In this document: piece after piece, positions 1 to 13,203 of the stretch | How positions within the stretch are numbered: position 1 is the first letter of the stretch | How the letters are laid out: each line of letters opens with the position of its first letter | Source: Hoplostethus atlanticus | Taxonomy: Eukaryota > Chordata > Actinopteri > Trachichthyiformes > Trachichthyidae | NCBI GenBank assembly: GCA_034670405.1 | Contig: JAXDDX010000015.1 | Coordinates: 5,858,001 to 5,922,000 of the forward strand | Length of the DNA: 64,000 nucleotides | Reading direction: 5' to 3' | Made by a program: the position numbers and the translations under genes | Notes under the pieces: model-generated | What the model saw: the letters and a program-made list of their open reading frames with translations, nothing else | Told to the model about the DNA's origin: nothing | Database searches by the model: none

Positions 1-1430
1 GCAATCAATAGTACAATACTTTTCAGAACTGTGGACGTCCACACGCCCCTTCCTTATAAAGCTGTCCCCATGACATGCCGTGCTGTAACTCAAAGGTCAA
101 TAAACATGAGCCGAACGCATTGTGCATAATGAACGACAATAAAATAGTTTTTTTCTGTTGTTTTAAATCTTTCTCTTTGACACACGTTTGGTTTCATTTC
201 AGGATTTATTACCAAACATTTTTCATATTTGCAGATTTTCATATTTGCGAGAAATTCATCCTGGACCATTTAAAGATGAAGCTTACTGCAAAAGGTTATC
301 GATTGGCATGCCGCGTAGCCCTTTGTCTCAACAACTTGAGGAGCTTCACAGACTCTTGGTAATTTAACTAATAGAGTGGGTCTATATAATTGTGAAAAGT
401 AAATTGGTCTTTTTAAAGGTTATCTGTATCCTGACATCGGGTCCACCTCTCAGGAATATTAAACAACACCTTGTTAAGTGATTGGACAGGCTCATTTCAT
501 CGGGTATTTTCGCCGGCGCACCCTTAATTGTTTAATTTTCTCATCCTCTCCTGTCAGCCCCTAATGGATTGATGTTTTCCAGGGGAATTGGTTTATAAAA
601 CATCTATGAGAGGGGAGGCTGGGTGGCAGGAAGGCACCGGAGCAGACGAGAGCAAAGCGGGGAGGGTTGAGGGCATGGAGAAAAGACGCAGCGAAGAATA
701 GAGAGCCTGGCAAAACGTGTGATGGATAAAGGCCTGATGATGAAATCTCGGTAGGCTCTCCAAACAATCGCAGGCCGGCATCGCCTCCAACCCCAAACGC
801 CCTGAGGTCAGTGGAGCGTCGGACCCAGGCTTGAACTCCTACACAACGATACAGATTTTCATGCACATTTTGTACAGTCTCACTCAAATTCATCCCCCTG
901 GGGAGAGACAGAAAAGGGGTCCAGCTGTAATGCGACTGGGAAACGAATCGGTGTCATTAGTCATAGATAAAGATACATTATATGCCAGGCGTACTTGGCC
1001 TTTGGGGCTTTACTGTTTTTGTGGGGTTTTTTTTACTGTGTTTTTTTTTATATGTTGCTGAGACTCAATTTAATCAATTCCCTTTTCTGAGCCTGAGAAA
1101 TAGAAAGAAATGGAAAAGCAAAGGCAATTACTGAGGGAGAAAATATGATAAGGGGAAAGAATTGAACCTCACCTGTCAGAAGAAGATGGATTAGTTTTGT
1201 TCGGTTAGGTAAGTCAAACAGGCTCTATATTTACTACGCGGTTAAGGAGAATGAAATGCATCGCAAACTCAAGGGTTGCCTCACATACATCCAACTATAC
1301 TCTAGAGGGATTAATCTATGATTTTAAATAGTAGCAGCATTCAGTGAATGTAATAATGCAATCTAAATTCACAGATTGCATGAAAGAAAATGACGAGTCA
1401 ATTTAATAATGCTGAATAACAACATCATTC
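1..1430. other. Intergenic, nothing recognised
   Basis: Short frames only, none with conserved domains. A CpG-containing stretch near 510-830 has no splice-bounded exon that I could support. Confidence 0.6.
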
Positions 1431-1608
1431 TTTGGCCTTCCTATGCTGGTCATGCTCTGACCATGAATGCTGGTTTAGCTTAGTATATATTTCTGCCCCT
1501 TTAATGCTGGTCTTATCTGGCTTATCAGCATCAATGATGTCATTTACCACCTCAACCAGCATCAGACCGTCTCTGCCCAGCAAAGACCTGCAAAAAGACC
1601 AGCAGTGG

Positions 1609-2157
1609 CCATTAAAAACCAGCTCAGACCATCAACCAGCATTAGCTGGTCTAGGCTGGTTTTCAACAAGGTATAGACGCTAGAGGATGGAGAAATAATA
1701 GAGAAACCATCATCATGTTGACTAGCCAGCTATTGAACTAGCTTACCAGCTATGAGTCATTAGAGAGGGTTGTGTAGCTAGTTAGCTAATTACTGGTTAC
1801 AGCGTGTTAGTGACGACACCGTAGCTGTCGTACTATAGCCCTTGTCCTTGTTGCTTGGCAGGATATTGACGCTTGATGTGTTACTCTCAAGAATAAATCC
1901 AAAATAGATAAGGCTTGCCAAATGCAGATAGCAACAGTGACATGGAAGATTGCAGGCTTATGTATGCCACTACCATTAGTCAGGCTAAGAACAGGCAATA
2001 CATTTCTCTCCCCCTTTCAAGCGTTTCTTTGTGAAGACTTGCAGTCCGGCTACACAATGCTTCCTGCCCCAACGGCTACAGTCTCAGCCAACTGCCCTGT
2101 TGAAAACCAGCCTAGACCAGCTAATTCTGGTTGATGGTCTGAGCTGGTTTTTAATGG
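1609..2157. mobile_element. Foldback element with 60-bp arms built of CCAGC/GCTGG units
   Basis: Positions 1609-1668 are the reverse complement of 2098-2157 with one mismatch in 60. Arms are made of repeated ACCAGC/GCTGGT motifs (CATCAACCAG, AGCTGGTCTAGGCTGGTTTT). Similar but looser pairing continues outward for about 40 bp, and further GCTGGT motifs start at 1443. The 429-bp spacer has no gene. It resembles the ACCAGC-rich MITEs known in fish. Confidence 0.7.
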
Positions 2158-2159
2158 CT

Positions 2160-4869
2160 ACTGGTATTTTGCTGGTCTTAGCTGAGGCAGAGAACGTTAC
2201 CGGACTTTGTACATCCTGCATACATGCTCTGTAAATCTTTAAATCTCTCATCTCTCTCTGTAAATCTGTCAGTATCATAGTGAATTCTTCTCTCTGCTTA
2301 CATAATGGAGATGTTCTATGTTTAATATTGTTTTGTTTTATGTATAGCCTTCACTGTTTCAATGACCCCGTTTCCCCTCTGAGATCCAGTTCATCTTATA
2401 AATATTTGTGAACATGAACAGCTCTCTCCAGAGGACTAAACCTGGAACCCGCGGAGAACTCGGGCTGCTTCAAAGAGAAAGGATTGGCATCTTCCCCCAA
2501 TTCTTTTTTTTTTATTGCTCATTTATTGTCTACGGACTTCAGGTTGTACACTTCAACGAAACACACCTTCATTAAGCGTCACAGTAATAGTTCTCTGCTT
2601 TCTATTTTTATTGTACAGTAATATTTGGCATCACTTGTCTTGAAACCCGGTCAGTAACACATTCACAATGCCTGAATATGAGCTTCCTAACAGACACGTT
2701 CATTCCCATATGTTAGATATGATTCCATTTTTTGGGTGTGTTTGGATATTGAGGGCTCGTAGATAATTGTTGGTTAGTTGATGCAACCCTTTGACAGACC
2801 AGAGAAGAAGATGGAAAGCATGAAAAGGAAAGATGACATTGAGGTCGTAAAGAGGGATGATAAAATAACATCACAACAAATGATGGAACTTGAGTTTTGA
2901 AATGTTCGACAGCTAAATGGACACACAGCTTTGACGCTATATTGCAGTTGAATGGCTATTACATGGACACTATGAAAAGCTGGCATACGTAAGCCAGTAA
3001 ATAACAGGGTGTCAAGTGAAGTGTTATGAAATGCTTCCCCTTTAACGTGCACAGGTTAAATCTAGCACATCTGAACTAGAGTTGAGCCAAATCCCGTATT
3101 GTGTTGTTTCCCATTGCCCTATGCTGCACAGTGCATGACTATTAAACCACCATGGCTTCTGGGGTTGCTCTCTATAACAAGGCGTCGTTTCTAATCTCCC
3201 TGGACTAGTCAGGCGTCAATAACATTTGAAACGGATAGCGTCTTGGATGGCATTTCCTGCTTCATCTCTTTGCTCCATGCCTCTTTTGTTTTGTAATTCC
3301 CTTTGAAAGTGTACATGCTGCAGAACTAATGTGCTTTGCTTGCTTGATGCTATTGAAACGTCAGCTTGTTTTCTTAAAAACGAGTAAGCTCGCTGGTCAA
3401 TGATCCTCAAACACAATTCAGTTGAACTGCTGAGGAAAAAAAAGATAGCTTCAGGCTTTCGCTTTGAAGGATGAGTCCTTCATTAAAACATTCAGAGTGC
3501 ACAGAGAATAAACACCGTGGCTCCTTTTGGAATTATATTGTCAAATTAAAGAAAGCACCAATCACATACAACACTTTTCATTTCTTAGAGTTATTTTATT
3601 TAGAACTTTTTTCCAGTTATTTAGGGTGTATTAAGAATAATATCTTTGGTATGGATTTTATTGTGAAAAAAACATACAGAATATTTGATTTATTATATGT
3701 ACAACTTTTTTATTTTCTTAAGGAGGATACAATACCTATACAATACAATACCTGTTACGAGGGCACAATTAAATACTAATATAAACACTGAATACTTTTT
3801 CTGACCTTTGGCAGCTTTTCACCATCACGCCTTCTCCCAGCAGCGATGGTTGACTGCACCAATTAAGCAGAGAGGTAATTATAATGCTGGAACGTTACCT
3901 TAGGTCTGCCAATTCAACCCAGAGGGCAATTATCTTCCTCTAACTACTGTATGCTGACGGACTGAACAAGTGAGCAAAACAAAGGGACAATATACACAAC
4001 AGGGCAAAAGGGCAATTTGTGAATGTGAAATTGTTCGTTTAGTCATAAACCTGTGGGAGGCTTAGCGGTCGGTATTGACCTGCTGCGGGCTCCAATTATG
4101 TTGTTTTGTAGTGTTACAACAAACTTCAAATATTTAACATGCAGTTCAAGTGTAATGTTCTAATACAAAACCCATATAATGATAATGACCTGAAATAGCT
4201 CGGCTAGCAGCGTGTCGTTTGTTTTATTGATGTGTTTTTAATTGATCAGCACGCCGGTTCTTACAGGACGCCTGACGCCGGGAATTCCATCGGTCAAAAA
4301 GGTGTCCATATCAACTGTGCGGTTCAAATAGTGTTGATTGTGTGTTCGATCTGGATAAAAATCGACAATGCACGCCACACTAACGAGGACGCTTGGGCAG
4401 CTCTTGATAACAAGCAATATAGTGTACGACTGGCTCATTAAGACGAGGGCAATTTACTAAGTTATCAGGCACTGCAAGCTTCGTCTGGCTTAAAATAGCA
4501 CATGATCTCATGGCAACCAAGTGACATACTTTGAGCGGAAAGCAAGCGGTGTTGTATCTGGAACACCATAGGTTAGGATAATGTCAAAACGGTAACATTG
4601 CAATCGACTGCAGTATAGGGTAGCCTTTCAAATTAAAAGCTGTGACGAAGGCCAAGAATTAGATCAGTTTGTGGAAAGATTCATCCAAGATACAGTACAG
4701 AGTTTTTACCATGCAAGACTTATTTGATCAAAATGAGCCTTTTCTTAACTGATATAAAGGGTCTATATTTACCAGTTTTATATGTTTTTAGAGGAATTTG
4801 TGCATGTAGTAAAATGACAAAAGTTTAAAGGAAATAGTGCAGCTGCAGAAACAAGTGAAATCAGGCGGG
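2160..4869. other. Intergenic, AT-rich, nothing recognised
   Basis: No protein-like frame, tRNA or recognisable transposon was seen. An AT-rich 102-codon frame at 3471-3779 has no domain and biased composition. Confidence 0.6.
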
Positions 4870-5290
4870 TAAATAATTGGGTATGAATGTAACCAATCAA
4901 AATCTTTGGGGGGAGGAGTTTGTGTTTCATTCCCATGAATACAGGAGAGTAACCTGGTCAGTTTGGTGTTACCATGCAGGAGAAAGAAAAACACTATGCT
5001 GTGATCTAAGAGACCTCAGAGGACCTTGGCCAAGTTAAAGTCCTGACCGAAATCCATTGAGATGCTGTAGCAGGACCTGAAGCGTCTGTTCATGTGAGAC
5101 CTCAAACCTCACTGAGTTGGTCGAGTTCAGAAAGGAGGAGTGGGAGAAAATCCCTCCAGGAAGATGAAGAGACTGATCAGTGATCAGTGGCTCTAGGAGA
5201 TGTTTACTCCAAGTTATCGCTGATAGAGGAGGAGCCATAGCTGTAGGGTTCACAAACTTTCAAGCATGACTATCTATATCTTAACCATTG
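4870..5290 (+). mobile_element. Tc1/mariner-like element, internally deleted
   Basis: GTTACCATGCAGGAGAAAGA and GAGACCTCAGAGGAC represent the 5' part. They are joined to AAGTCCTGACCGAAATCCAT, TGAGATGCTGTAGCAGGACC and TGAAGCGTCTGTTCATGTGA, the conserved DDE-domain end of Tc1 transposases, and to the usual GTTCACAAACTTTC tail. Most of the transposase is missing between them. The element is inactive. Confidence 0.65.
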
Positions 5291-5862
5291 ATAATTCCAT
5301 AATATCCCATGACATCTCATGCTTGAGGACATTGTTTTTGCAGTTAATTACTGTAATAAATGAGATCTTAGTTATCATATACAGCTGCAGTAATGAGTGA
5401 TCACTTATTATAATGAGTGATTACTCATTCTGTTTAAGGAGAATTATTTTTATGTTTAAAGGATCAAACCAATGAGTATTAAGCAGAGACCCAAATGAAG
5501 TTGTGGGCCAATATATATATATATATAATAAAAAAATATATCTTTTACAAACCAGTCAATCGGAAACCATCTGATACAAGACCCTGTAACTTTAGCTATG
5601 GACTTGTCTGCGGTCTTTGCCATAATTTCCCTTCTCTTGTGAAGGGAATTCCAATTAAAAACACATTAAGAAATAGCTGAATATGAGCATCAGTCCAGAC
5701 TGTGTTTTGCCCTCGGTTCATTTTGTTTGTGATGCTTTCCAAGCATGAGGAACTGCTGCCTATCAGATGGCAACATCCATCTCCTTATATCCATACAACC
5801 TTGTGTTTTGGGGTCAATTGGTACAATTATGTTCTCACTCCTTTCTTTTCTTTCCCCACTTT

Positions 5863-6125
5863 TTCCTATTCAGGGTCACGGGAGCCTATCCCAGCATGCT
5901 TTGATCCCAGATAGACAAACACACTCATGCTCACATTCACACCTATGGGCAATTTAGAGTCCCCAGTCCACCTTCCACCTGACTTGCATGTCTTTGGACT
6001 GTGGGAAGAAACCCACGTGAACATGGGGAGCTCATGCAAACGCCACACAGGAAGGAAGTGAACCCCGGACCTTTCTGCTCTGACGCAACAGTGCTACCCA
6101 CTGAGCCAGACTGACCTCTGGAGAG
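5863..6125 (+). repeat. Dispersed fish repeat (GGGTCACGG...TTTGGACTGTGGGAAGAAAC type)
   Basis: The stretch runs TTCAGGGTCACGGGAGCCTA, then CACACCTATGGGCAATTTAG, then CATGTCTTTGGACTGTGGGA, then CTCATGCAAACGCCACAC and a B-box-like tail before CAACAGTGCTACCCACTGAG. This order is very common across fish genomes. I recognise the family by sight but cannot name it surely. A shorter copy lies at 42885-42990. Confidence 0.65.
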
Positions 6126-9100
6126 GGAAAACATTACATTTTTATTTTAAAAGGGGCAATAGCTTCAAAAGTTTGGGAACCACAGATCTAACTGCAGTTC
6201 CCCACGGGTTCTCCAAATGCGCTGGCTGCCGACGAAGTGGCCACCCCTTAAAGTCGGACCCCAGAGAAACCGTCCCATTTCAAGGATGTTATCCAAAGTG
6301 GCACAGACAGCACCCACGGGGATGAAAAAGGGATTTGTTGTCATTCTGGGCAGCTAAGAGTCAGCCTCCAAGCAAACAAGCCTATAAGTCTGAACAGCTG
6401 CCAGAGGGTGAAGTTAGCCTCCATGAGCCTCCACACTCAGTTGCGCAGCAGTGGAGGCTTATGGCGGGCAGAGCGGTCGACGTCAGCTGCGGCGGAATAG
6501 CAGCAGGGGAGGTCGAATGGTTTGCCTTCAACGATGAATAGACCACCCACGGGCCCGTCCAAGAAGGTCCACCAACCTCCATTATTGCTGTTTAATGTGC
6601 AGACAGGTTCACATAAGGGTGTAGGCAATGTGGAACGTGTTAATAGCAAGGGAGTCACAAAAGTCTTCGCAGTCAGTGAACAACATGACACCGTGCTATC
6701 ACAAGAGGCCTAGATACATAATTAGTACAAGTGTAGGGAGTAGAGCAAGACCAAATCAGCAGCAACAACAAAAAGAAACACACTGCATGTGCATGTAAGT
6801 TGAAAAAAATGGAGACTTTATTTGATTAAAACTAGAGCTATGTTCCCTCAGTCCTAACCTGTATATCGTATCACCGATCCTCCGTGACCATTTGTCGTCT
6901 GCACACAGCGGGCTCTCGGACACATCACAGGCTTTTGCCGCTGTAAGAAATCTGGACTGCGTGTGAAAAGAATTGACTGAACATGACCTAAATTTGTGTA
7001 ATTGTGAAATGGGGGGATGGGGGGGGGGGAGCATGTCTAATAAGGGCTGCAACATCAAACACTGTGTTGCTGTCCAAAACTCTTTGTATGACGTAAAGCG
7101 TACAAAACACTCGCCACAGAATCACGTTTTTCAGGGTGAATCAGTTTGCAACGCAAGAACCAGAACCAGAGTAGATTTGATCATGTGCAATGTGTGTGTA
7201 TTGACATGCTCTATGTTCCTGCTGCAGCATTCAGCTTATAGGCAGTAGGGATAAGCAAGAATATAAGAAATTCTAAGCAGCGTCACATTAAATCCTTTAA
7301 ATCCTTTAAATGTCATTTATTTTATCACAACATGAACCTGATTCTGCTAAGTTTGAAACTATTTTTTTAAAATTGTTTCATAGTTTTTATCCTCTGTATG
7401 CATCATGCATGAGATACACTGTACTAAATTACGTGTGAGCATTGCCTCACATTAAGGTCACTGATCACATCATACTAGAATGTCCTTACCTTGTTGATGG
7501 CAGAGATAGAGAACGTCGCAAAAGGGAAACGTTTGTCTATAAGGTCAGATCTCTCGGGCGCATTGAGAGCGGCGATGCTCATCTGAATCCAGGGCCATGT
7601 TGCAGTGAATTCACTACAATATGCTGAAGGTCGATACAATAATCTGCCCGCCTGGTTGTGACAGAGAGAATTGTTTGCTGAGGTAGAATACGGGTGCAGG
7701 GATTTCTATTTGTTTTGCTGAGAGTTGTGTACTCAACAGCGCATGAAGAGCACAAAGCGCTTTTTCTGTACTCCCTGATGGAGGAAGCCTCGACAGGAGG
7801 TTATTCACAGTGGTATCCATTATAGAAGTGCCCCATGTTGCAATAGCACTGCAGTAACCTTTTTCTTCTTCATGTTCATATTGTAACACAACATTTAAAC
7901 ACCAAGCACCAAGATGAAGTTCTGCCATGGCTAATGTCTGAAGAGGTTAATTGCTGCTAGCATCCTTTTGTGTCTTATATGTGATATATCGCTCTGTTTT
8001 GTTTTTCTGTGGCAGATGTCTGAACATTATTGGTGTTCATCTCCCATACAAAAAGGCTTTTCATTGACTTTCACAAAGCAATTTATTGATTTTACACAGA
8101 TGTGCTTTTGTTTTGTTTTTATCACCATGTGCTTGTCAAATGGATTTACTGTGAGGTTTATTGTAGAAACTCCCAATACCTCAAAATACAGAAAAGCACA
8201 TAATCATAGGCTACACTAATTATAGAGTTTGTCCTTTTACTTGCCCTCTCCTCTAACAAAATAATACGGGGAGAAAACATCCCGAAAAGCCTCGCTCTGA
8301 TATGAGTCACTATTTAAAGTATAGGAGTATGGTTTTAGTGGGGAGAGAGAGCCGGGTGAGGAATAATGGCACCTGTCACATGCTGTGAATAAAGGTGCAC
8401 ACCACAATCACAAAGCGTATGGAAGAAATACAGTTTTAATAAACTCCCCTTCCCACATAATCAGATCTGCTTTATTAAATACAGCCTGAGATCCATTGAA
8501 GTTATTTACGACTGGGAGAGGGCATTAAAACAGAATTGAGTTTGTGTGCTGAGAGGCCCGGTGAGCGAGCTCTGCCTCTGGGCTTGCCTGCATGTATACT
8601 TACCCTGATGAGCAGGCTGAGAGGCTGAGATGACTGCGGGCCAATGGAGATTGCTGTCTGAGAGCCTATCCATTAGATGACATTTAGTTCAGCCCAACAA
8701 CAACCCTCATTAGAGGATTGGTCCTAAATTGAATGCTCGCTTGAAAATTGGGCTCCCTTTTGTTAGCCTATCTTGTGATTGTAATCACGGCAGAGAGGCA
8801 GATAGAGAGCGTGGCACATCCAGGAAATGGAACTTGCAGCTAATCTATTTAATTTGCTGCTAATGCATGTAATGACCAGCGTACTTATGCTTTCACTCGC
8901 AGGGAACATCATTTATGGGTGTTTCTATGGCAACAATAAAACAGCCTTTTTTAGAGCAAAGATATTTTACCATCAATAAGTAGTAAAAACCAGTAGTTCA
9001 ACCGATTCAACTGACTTTAATCGCTTGCAAAGTCGGCAGTGATCTTCTGGAGTGTGAGCCAGCGCGCTACTCCGTCAATTTGTGACATTGCTAGCTTGTT

Positions 9101-12100
9101 CTGTTTAAAGTAATACATCGACACAAGAGTTAGCATGAGCAGCGATAGCCACCAGGAATGTCTGTAATCAGAATCTGGGCTTAAGAAGAAATTGGTCGGC
9201 AGCGTTCGGGGACGTCTTCGATGCGATTATGACCAAATAACTTTCTTAGTGCGCAGGCAAATACATGATTAGCAAACTGCAATGCATTACTGCTAAGCCT
9301 TTAAGAAAAATGACCGTGATAAAAGAACAGGCCTTTAATTCCAACGCAGCCAGTCTGCCTGAGGTTGCGTGAACAATCAGAGCTTGGCCGCAATCCTTTT
9401 TTTTTGTACTGGCAGAATATTACTCAGGAAATGTTCCATATTCCACGTGTGAAAGGAGCTAGTGTATCAGCGTAAGTGTGATGTGAGGTGTTTGGTAACC
9501 GCCAGTGTTTCTCACTGAGCCATAAGCAGAGCTGTCTTTTCCCCTATACAAGAGCACTGCTGCATCGGTTGTCTGTTCCTGTTGCTCTGCTGTTGTCTTC
9601 ACTGTAGAAACGAGCCAATAGGAAGAGTGTGCAAAACCATCTAACAAGCGTGACAGGAAACATACAATCTGGAATTCATTTGACCATCTAAATTTGTAGG
9701 TATTCACATATATTCTTGAAGAGTTTGGACCGTTCTTAAACCATCGTAACTTGAAACCATTGAATTTGGATGTCGCCCATCTAGATTTGAGGCATATCCA
9801 CGTATTTTTTTTGCAGGTCTGATTTATCTCAGTAATTAGAAACATTGCAAATGTATACAAACATTTTTCAACACATTTGCACATTGCACTGAAAACGAAA
9901 TCAGTAGCGTAGCGGCGGCATTTCATCAGCAGGCACCACACTGCAATTACAAATTGAGCCTTTAAGGCTTTCTGAAAAGGAAATTCAAAACAAGTTTTGG
10001 AAATACAAAAGTCTCATTACTCTCTGCATGGCTCATCTCATCTCTTTCTCTCTTGGATCTGTGCTCAGTGACGGTCTTTTTTTTTTTCTTCTTTTTTTTT
10101 TTAAAGCTCTAACATTATCAGCGAATGTCATTAATGAATAGGCTGCGGCCACTTCACAGAGCAGCCCAGGGACTTTTTGCCTCCCCGTGGATTTTAGTCA
10201 CTTTGCTCAACATTTATCACTTCAGGAATGAGCTTGGCCTCCTGTCATCGCATTGAACTCATGAAAGGTAATCAATCAGCAGGCAGTGCCCGCGGAAAGG
10301 GGGAGCCGGGAGTGATGGATGGAAGAATTAAACAAGACATTAAAAAGGCAACTTAAAAGAAAAAGGTGTAATTGAAGGAGCGCAAATAAACATGTATGCC
10401 AGTGGCGGTCAGCGGGAGGCCGCAAAGCAAGAGTTGGACTGACCAGTCTTCGTGGCATGACTCTCATCGTGCATCTGGGCGAAAGAACAAAGAAAACACA
10501 TATGCACATTGGTTAGGGTGGGAGCGCCGAGCCCGCCGTGGGATTGGGAAGTCAGATCCCTCCACTGTGTTCCCAGACAGACATGCACCGTATGCACAAA
10601 GCTGCTCCTCTGAGACCCGGGCGCACATCTTTGATGCCGGCAGGTGGAACGCCAGCGAGAGCGGCGCGCTGTTATCCTGTCGCGTTCACCGCCGTCACCA
10701 CGCGGAAGCAATGACATGCACATCGCTGTGGGTTAGCAGAAAGGTTAATAATTGAATCGGGGGTTCAAAATTTAATTTGATGTAACGCAATAAAAACGGT
10801 ATAGAAGTGTTGCTTTAAAGTAATATTTCACTTTTCAGCACGTGCACTTCCATCGTGCTTCGAGAGCAGTCAACCTCCAAATTGCCTGCCCTGGGGATCT
10901 GCTAATACCACCAGCATTGTGGCTCCCCCCCCACTTCTCAACATCAATACCTGCAAACAGGTATTAGAAAAGAAAGTAAGATACCCACAAATCAGATTGA
11001 TGCTTCCTTAGTGGTTTATTCAACCACGTCTTGAACTCCACTTGTCTTTGTCTGGTGTAGCAAGTACAACGTCGGGACCTTGGATGTGCATATCTCCTTC
11101 CCGGGCATAGAATGAAGTAACAGGTCTACTTTGCTGTAGAAATATGAGTTTTCAAAATAAAATTGAATTGAATGAGTGCGGGTGATAACGGTGATCCTCA
11201 GCACAAACAATATTAAAGTAAATATTTGAATCTTCTTGAACGCCTATAGAGGCACACACAATGACAAAAAAAGTTCTATCAAAGTGAAATATCTCTTGAA
11301 AGGCACCAGGGAGAGCAGGCGAGATAAATGTTCCCGCAGTCTTTGTGTTCCAATGAGTGAGTGCGACGCCTGTGAAAGGATGACCTTTGATGGCGCCAGG
11401 AACAGTGGATGGTGAGTCATTATAACCACGGATGACAAGTAATGCACTGCGTTTTCACAAGCTGGTTCGGCCCAAGGTTGAAGAACGCGCCTGGATGAAT
11501 AGATGAGAGGATTTGTCTGTGAATTACAGCGAGGCCTCAAGATGCTGCCCACGGCAACAACAAGGCCGTCTCTATTGTAAATTAAAATGGAGCTCCTCCA
11601 TCTCCATCTGGGCTCTAATGAAGCATGTGTTCACTTTGATGTATCCAATAATCACAGAAACACCAAAGCTAAGCCAGACCACGGCGGCGCCTGGATCCCT
11701 GCCTCTCGACACCCCAAGATACCGGCTAAATGGTATGGGTACGAGCACCTTCCTCTCCAGTCTCCACACTTCGTACGCACTGGAGCCTGACTGATTAATT
11801 GAAAAGGCTATTGGAGTAAAAAGCTGCCATGGCCTGAGATCATAGGCTGATTTAGCGACGGCTATAAAACCCAGCCTGAGCCATAAAAATAGACTTTTGT
11901 GTTCCTCGCTCCTTCACTTTGCTGTCCACCCCCGCCTCCCCCCCCCCCCCACACACACACCTTGTAGCAGTCATCTGTGGTCCTTGCTTTCCTCTCTCTC
12001 CTTGCCTTCTCAGTTTTGTGACCTTTGTTGCCGTCGAAGGATAAAAATAACCAGAACAGGGCACTTTGGCATGCTAGTAGCGTCAAACAAAGGAGCTAAC

Positions 12101-13203
12101 ATGCAAGAGCAGAGAGAGAGGAGCATTTCTTTTGTTCGCTGGGAGGAACAGGCGTGGTGGTGAGAAATAGTTCCTCAGCCATCTCACCCTCCTTAGACAA
12201 GTAAGTAAAGAGGAAGCAAAGGATCAGTATCAATCGGTTTACATCGTGTTCTAGCATGATGTTCAGAAATGGGTCTCTTTTTTTTGGTGTGCTGGAGCAT
12301 GTTAGCATGTTCCAGTACAGCGATGGCGCATTTAATCAGCTGTACATCATCTCGATGGCGGCGGTCTGACCTGAGGCGTAAATCAGACCGCTGATTCAGG
12401 AGGCCCTCGCTAACCCTCCGCGAACACTCAGACAGTGGCGTCATCAAGTATATCATCTGGTATTCAGAGCAGGAAACCCCGGCAGATAAAAATACCCAGG
12501 CTCATATCACATCACGGTCCCGCCACACATGGCAATAAGGGGGGAGGACAAATCACGATGACAAATAGGGATGGAAGTAGAGCTGCATAATAGTTTGAGC
12601 TCCAAGAAAGGCACCTGTTTTTTTTGTAGGTGCATTATCATTAATGCACCTACATAGCGGACGGACTACCTGGAACAACACAAAAAAAGATAGTGAGTGC
12701 TAGGAGTTTATTAACAACTAACCTGTCTGTCAACGTTCAGGAAACGTTTATCCCTGTCTAACCACTCCTTGTAACGACAAACCATCTCGGCTGCTTGCTT
12801 GGGTTGACCATCTTAACGCAAGTGATCTTTAATTCCTGTTAATGTGAAGAACCTTGACTCTCTCCGCTCTGTTAGCTGCTGGCTATTTCTCTGATTGGAG
12901 CCTTGACTGGCGCAGTCGTTCTGGGGGCAAAAATTAAAGACTTTTTCTCCACAATCTTAATTAGAAAATGAAACATATTCAACCCTCCAGCGCCTTACCT
13001 GCACATTCTTTTTCTTTGACCGAGCCTATTAGAGCGGGGTAATAGCTGGTTGGAGAAGGCAAAGGTTGAGTGAGATTACATTTTACCCTGTGTGATCATA
13101 CCTCCGCTACTTTATGTGTTGCCTAATTAGCCAACGTCGATAAAGTATCGGGATCTCCACTTCCCCATTAGCCAAACAATAAAGCTCCTCACCTCAATTT
13201 CCC
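6126..13203. other. Intergenic, with conserved-looking blocks but no supported gene
   Basis: Blocks at about 8440-8900 and 10100-10330 are rich in ATTA/TAAT homeodomain-type cores and free of repeats, the look of conserved non-coding elements. 10380-10740 is CpG-rich. A TATAAA at 11863-11868 lies in a GC-mixed block. A 61-codon frame at 7442-7627 (RRKRETFVYKVRSLG) faintly recalls the end of a Penelope-like element. None of these can be confirmed from sequence alone. Confidence 0.4.
12625..12654. repeat. Perfect 13-bp hairpin with a TCAT loop
   Basis: TGTAGGTGCATTA (12625-12637) and TAATGCACCTACA (12642-12654) pair fully around four bases. It lies in a region without genes. It could be a transposon end joined to itself or a regulatory palindrome. 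Confidence 0.85.

Noticed and set aside
9459-9941. 160-codon minus-strand frame
   Set aside because: No recognisable domain, no splice-compatible partners, and an internal semi-repetitive W/K/N/F pattern that does not look like a folded protein.
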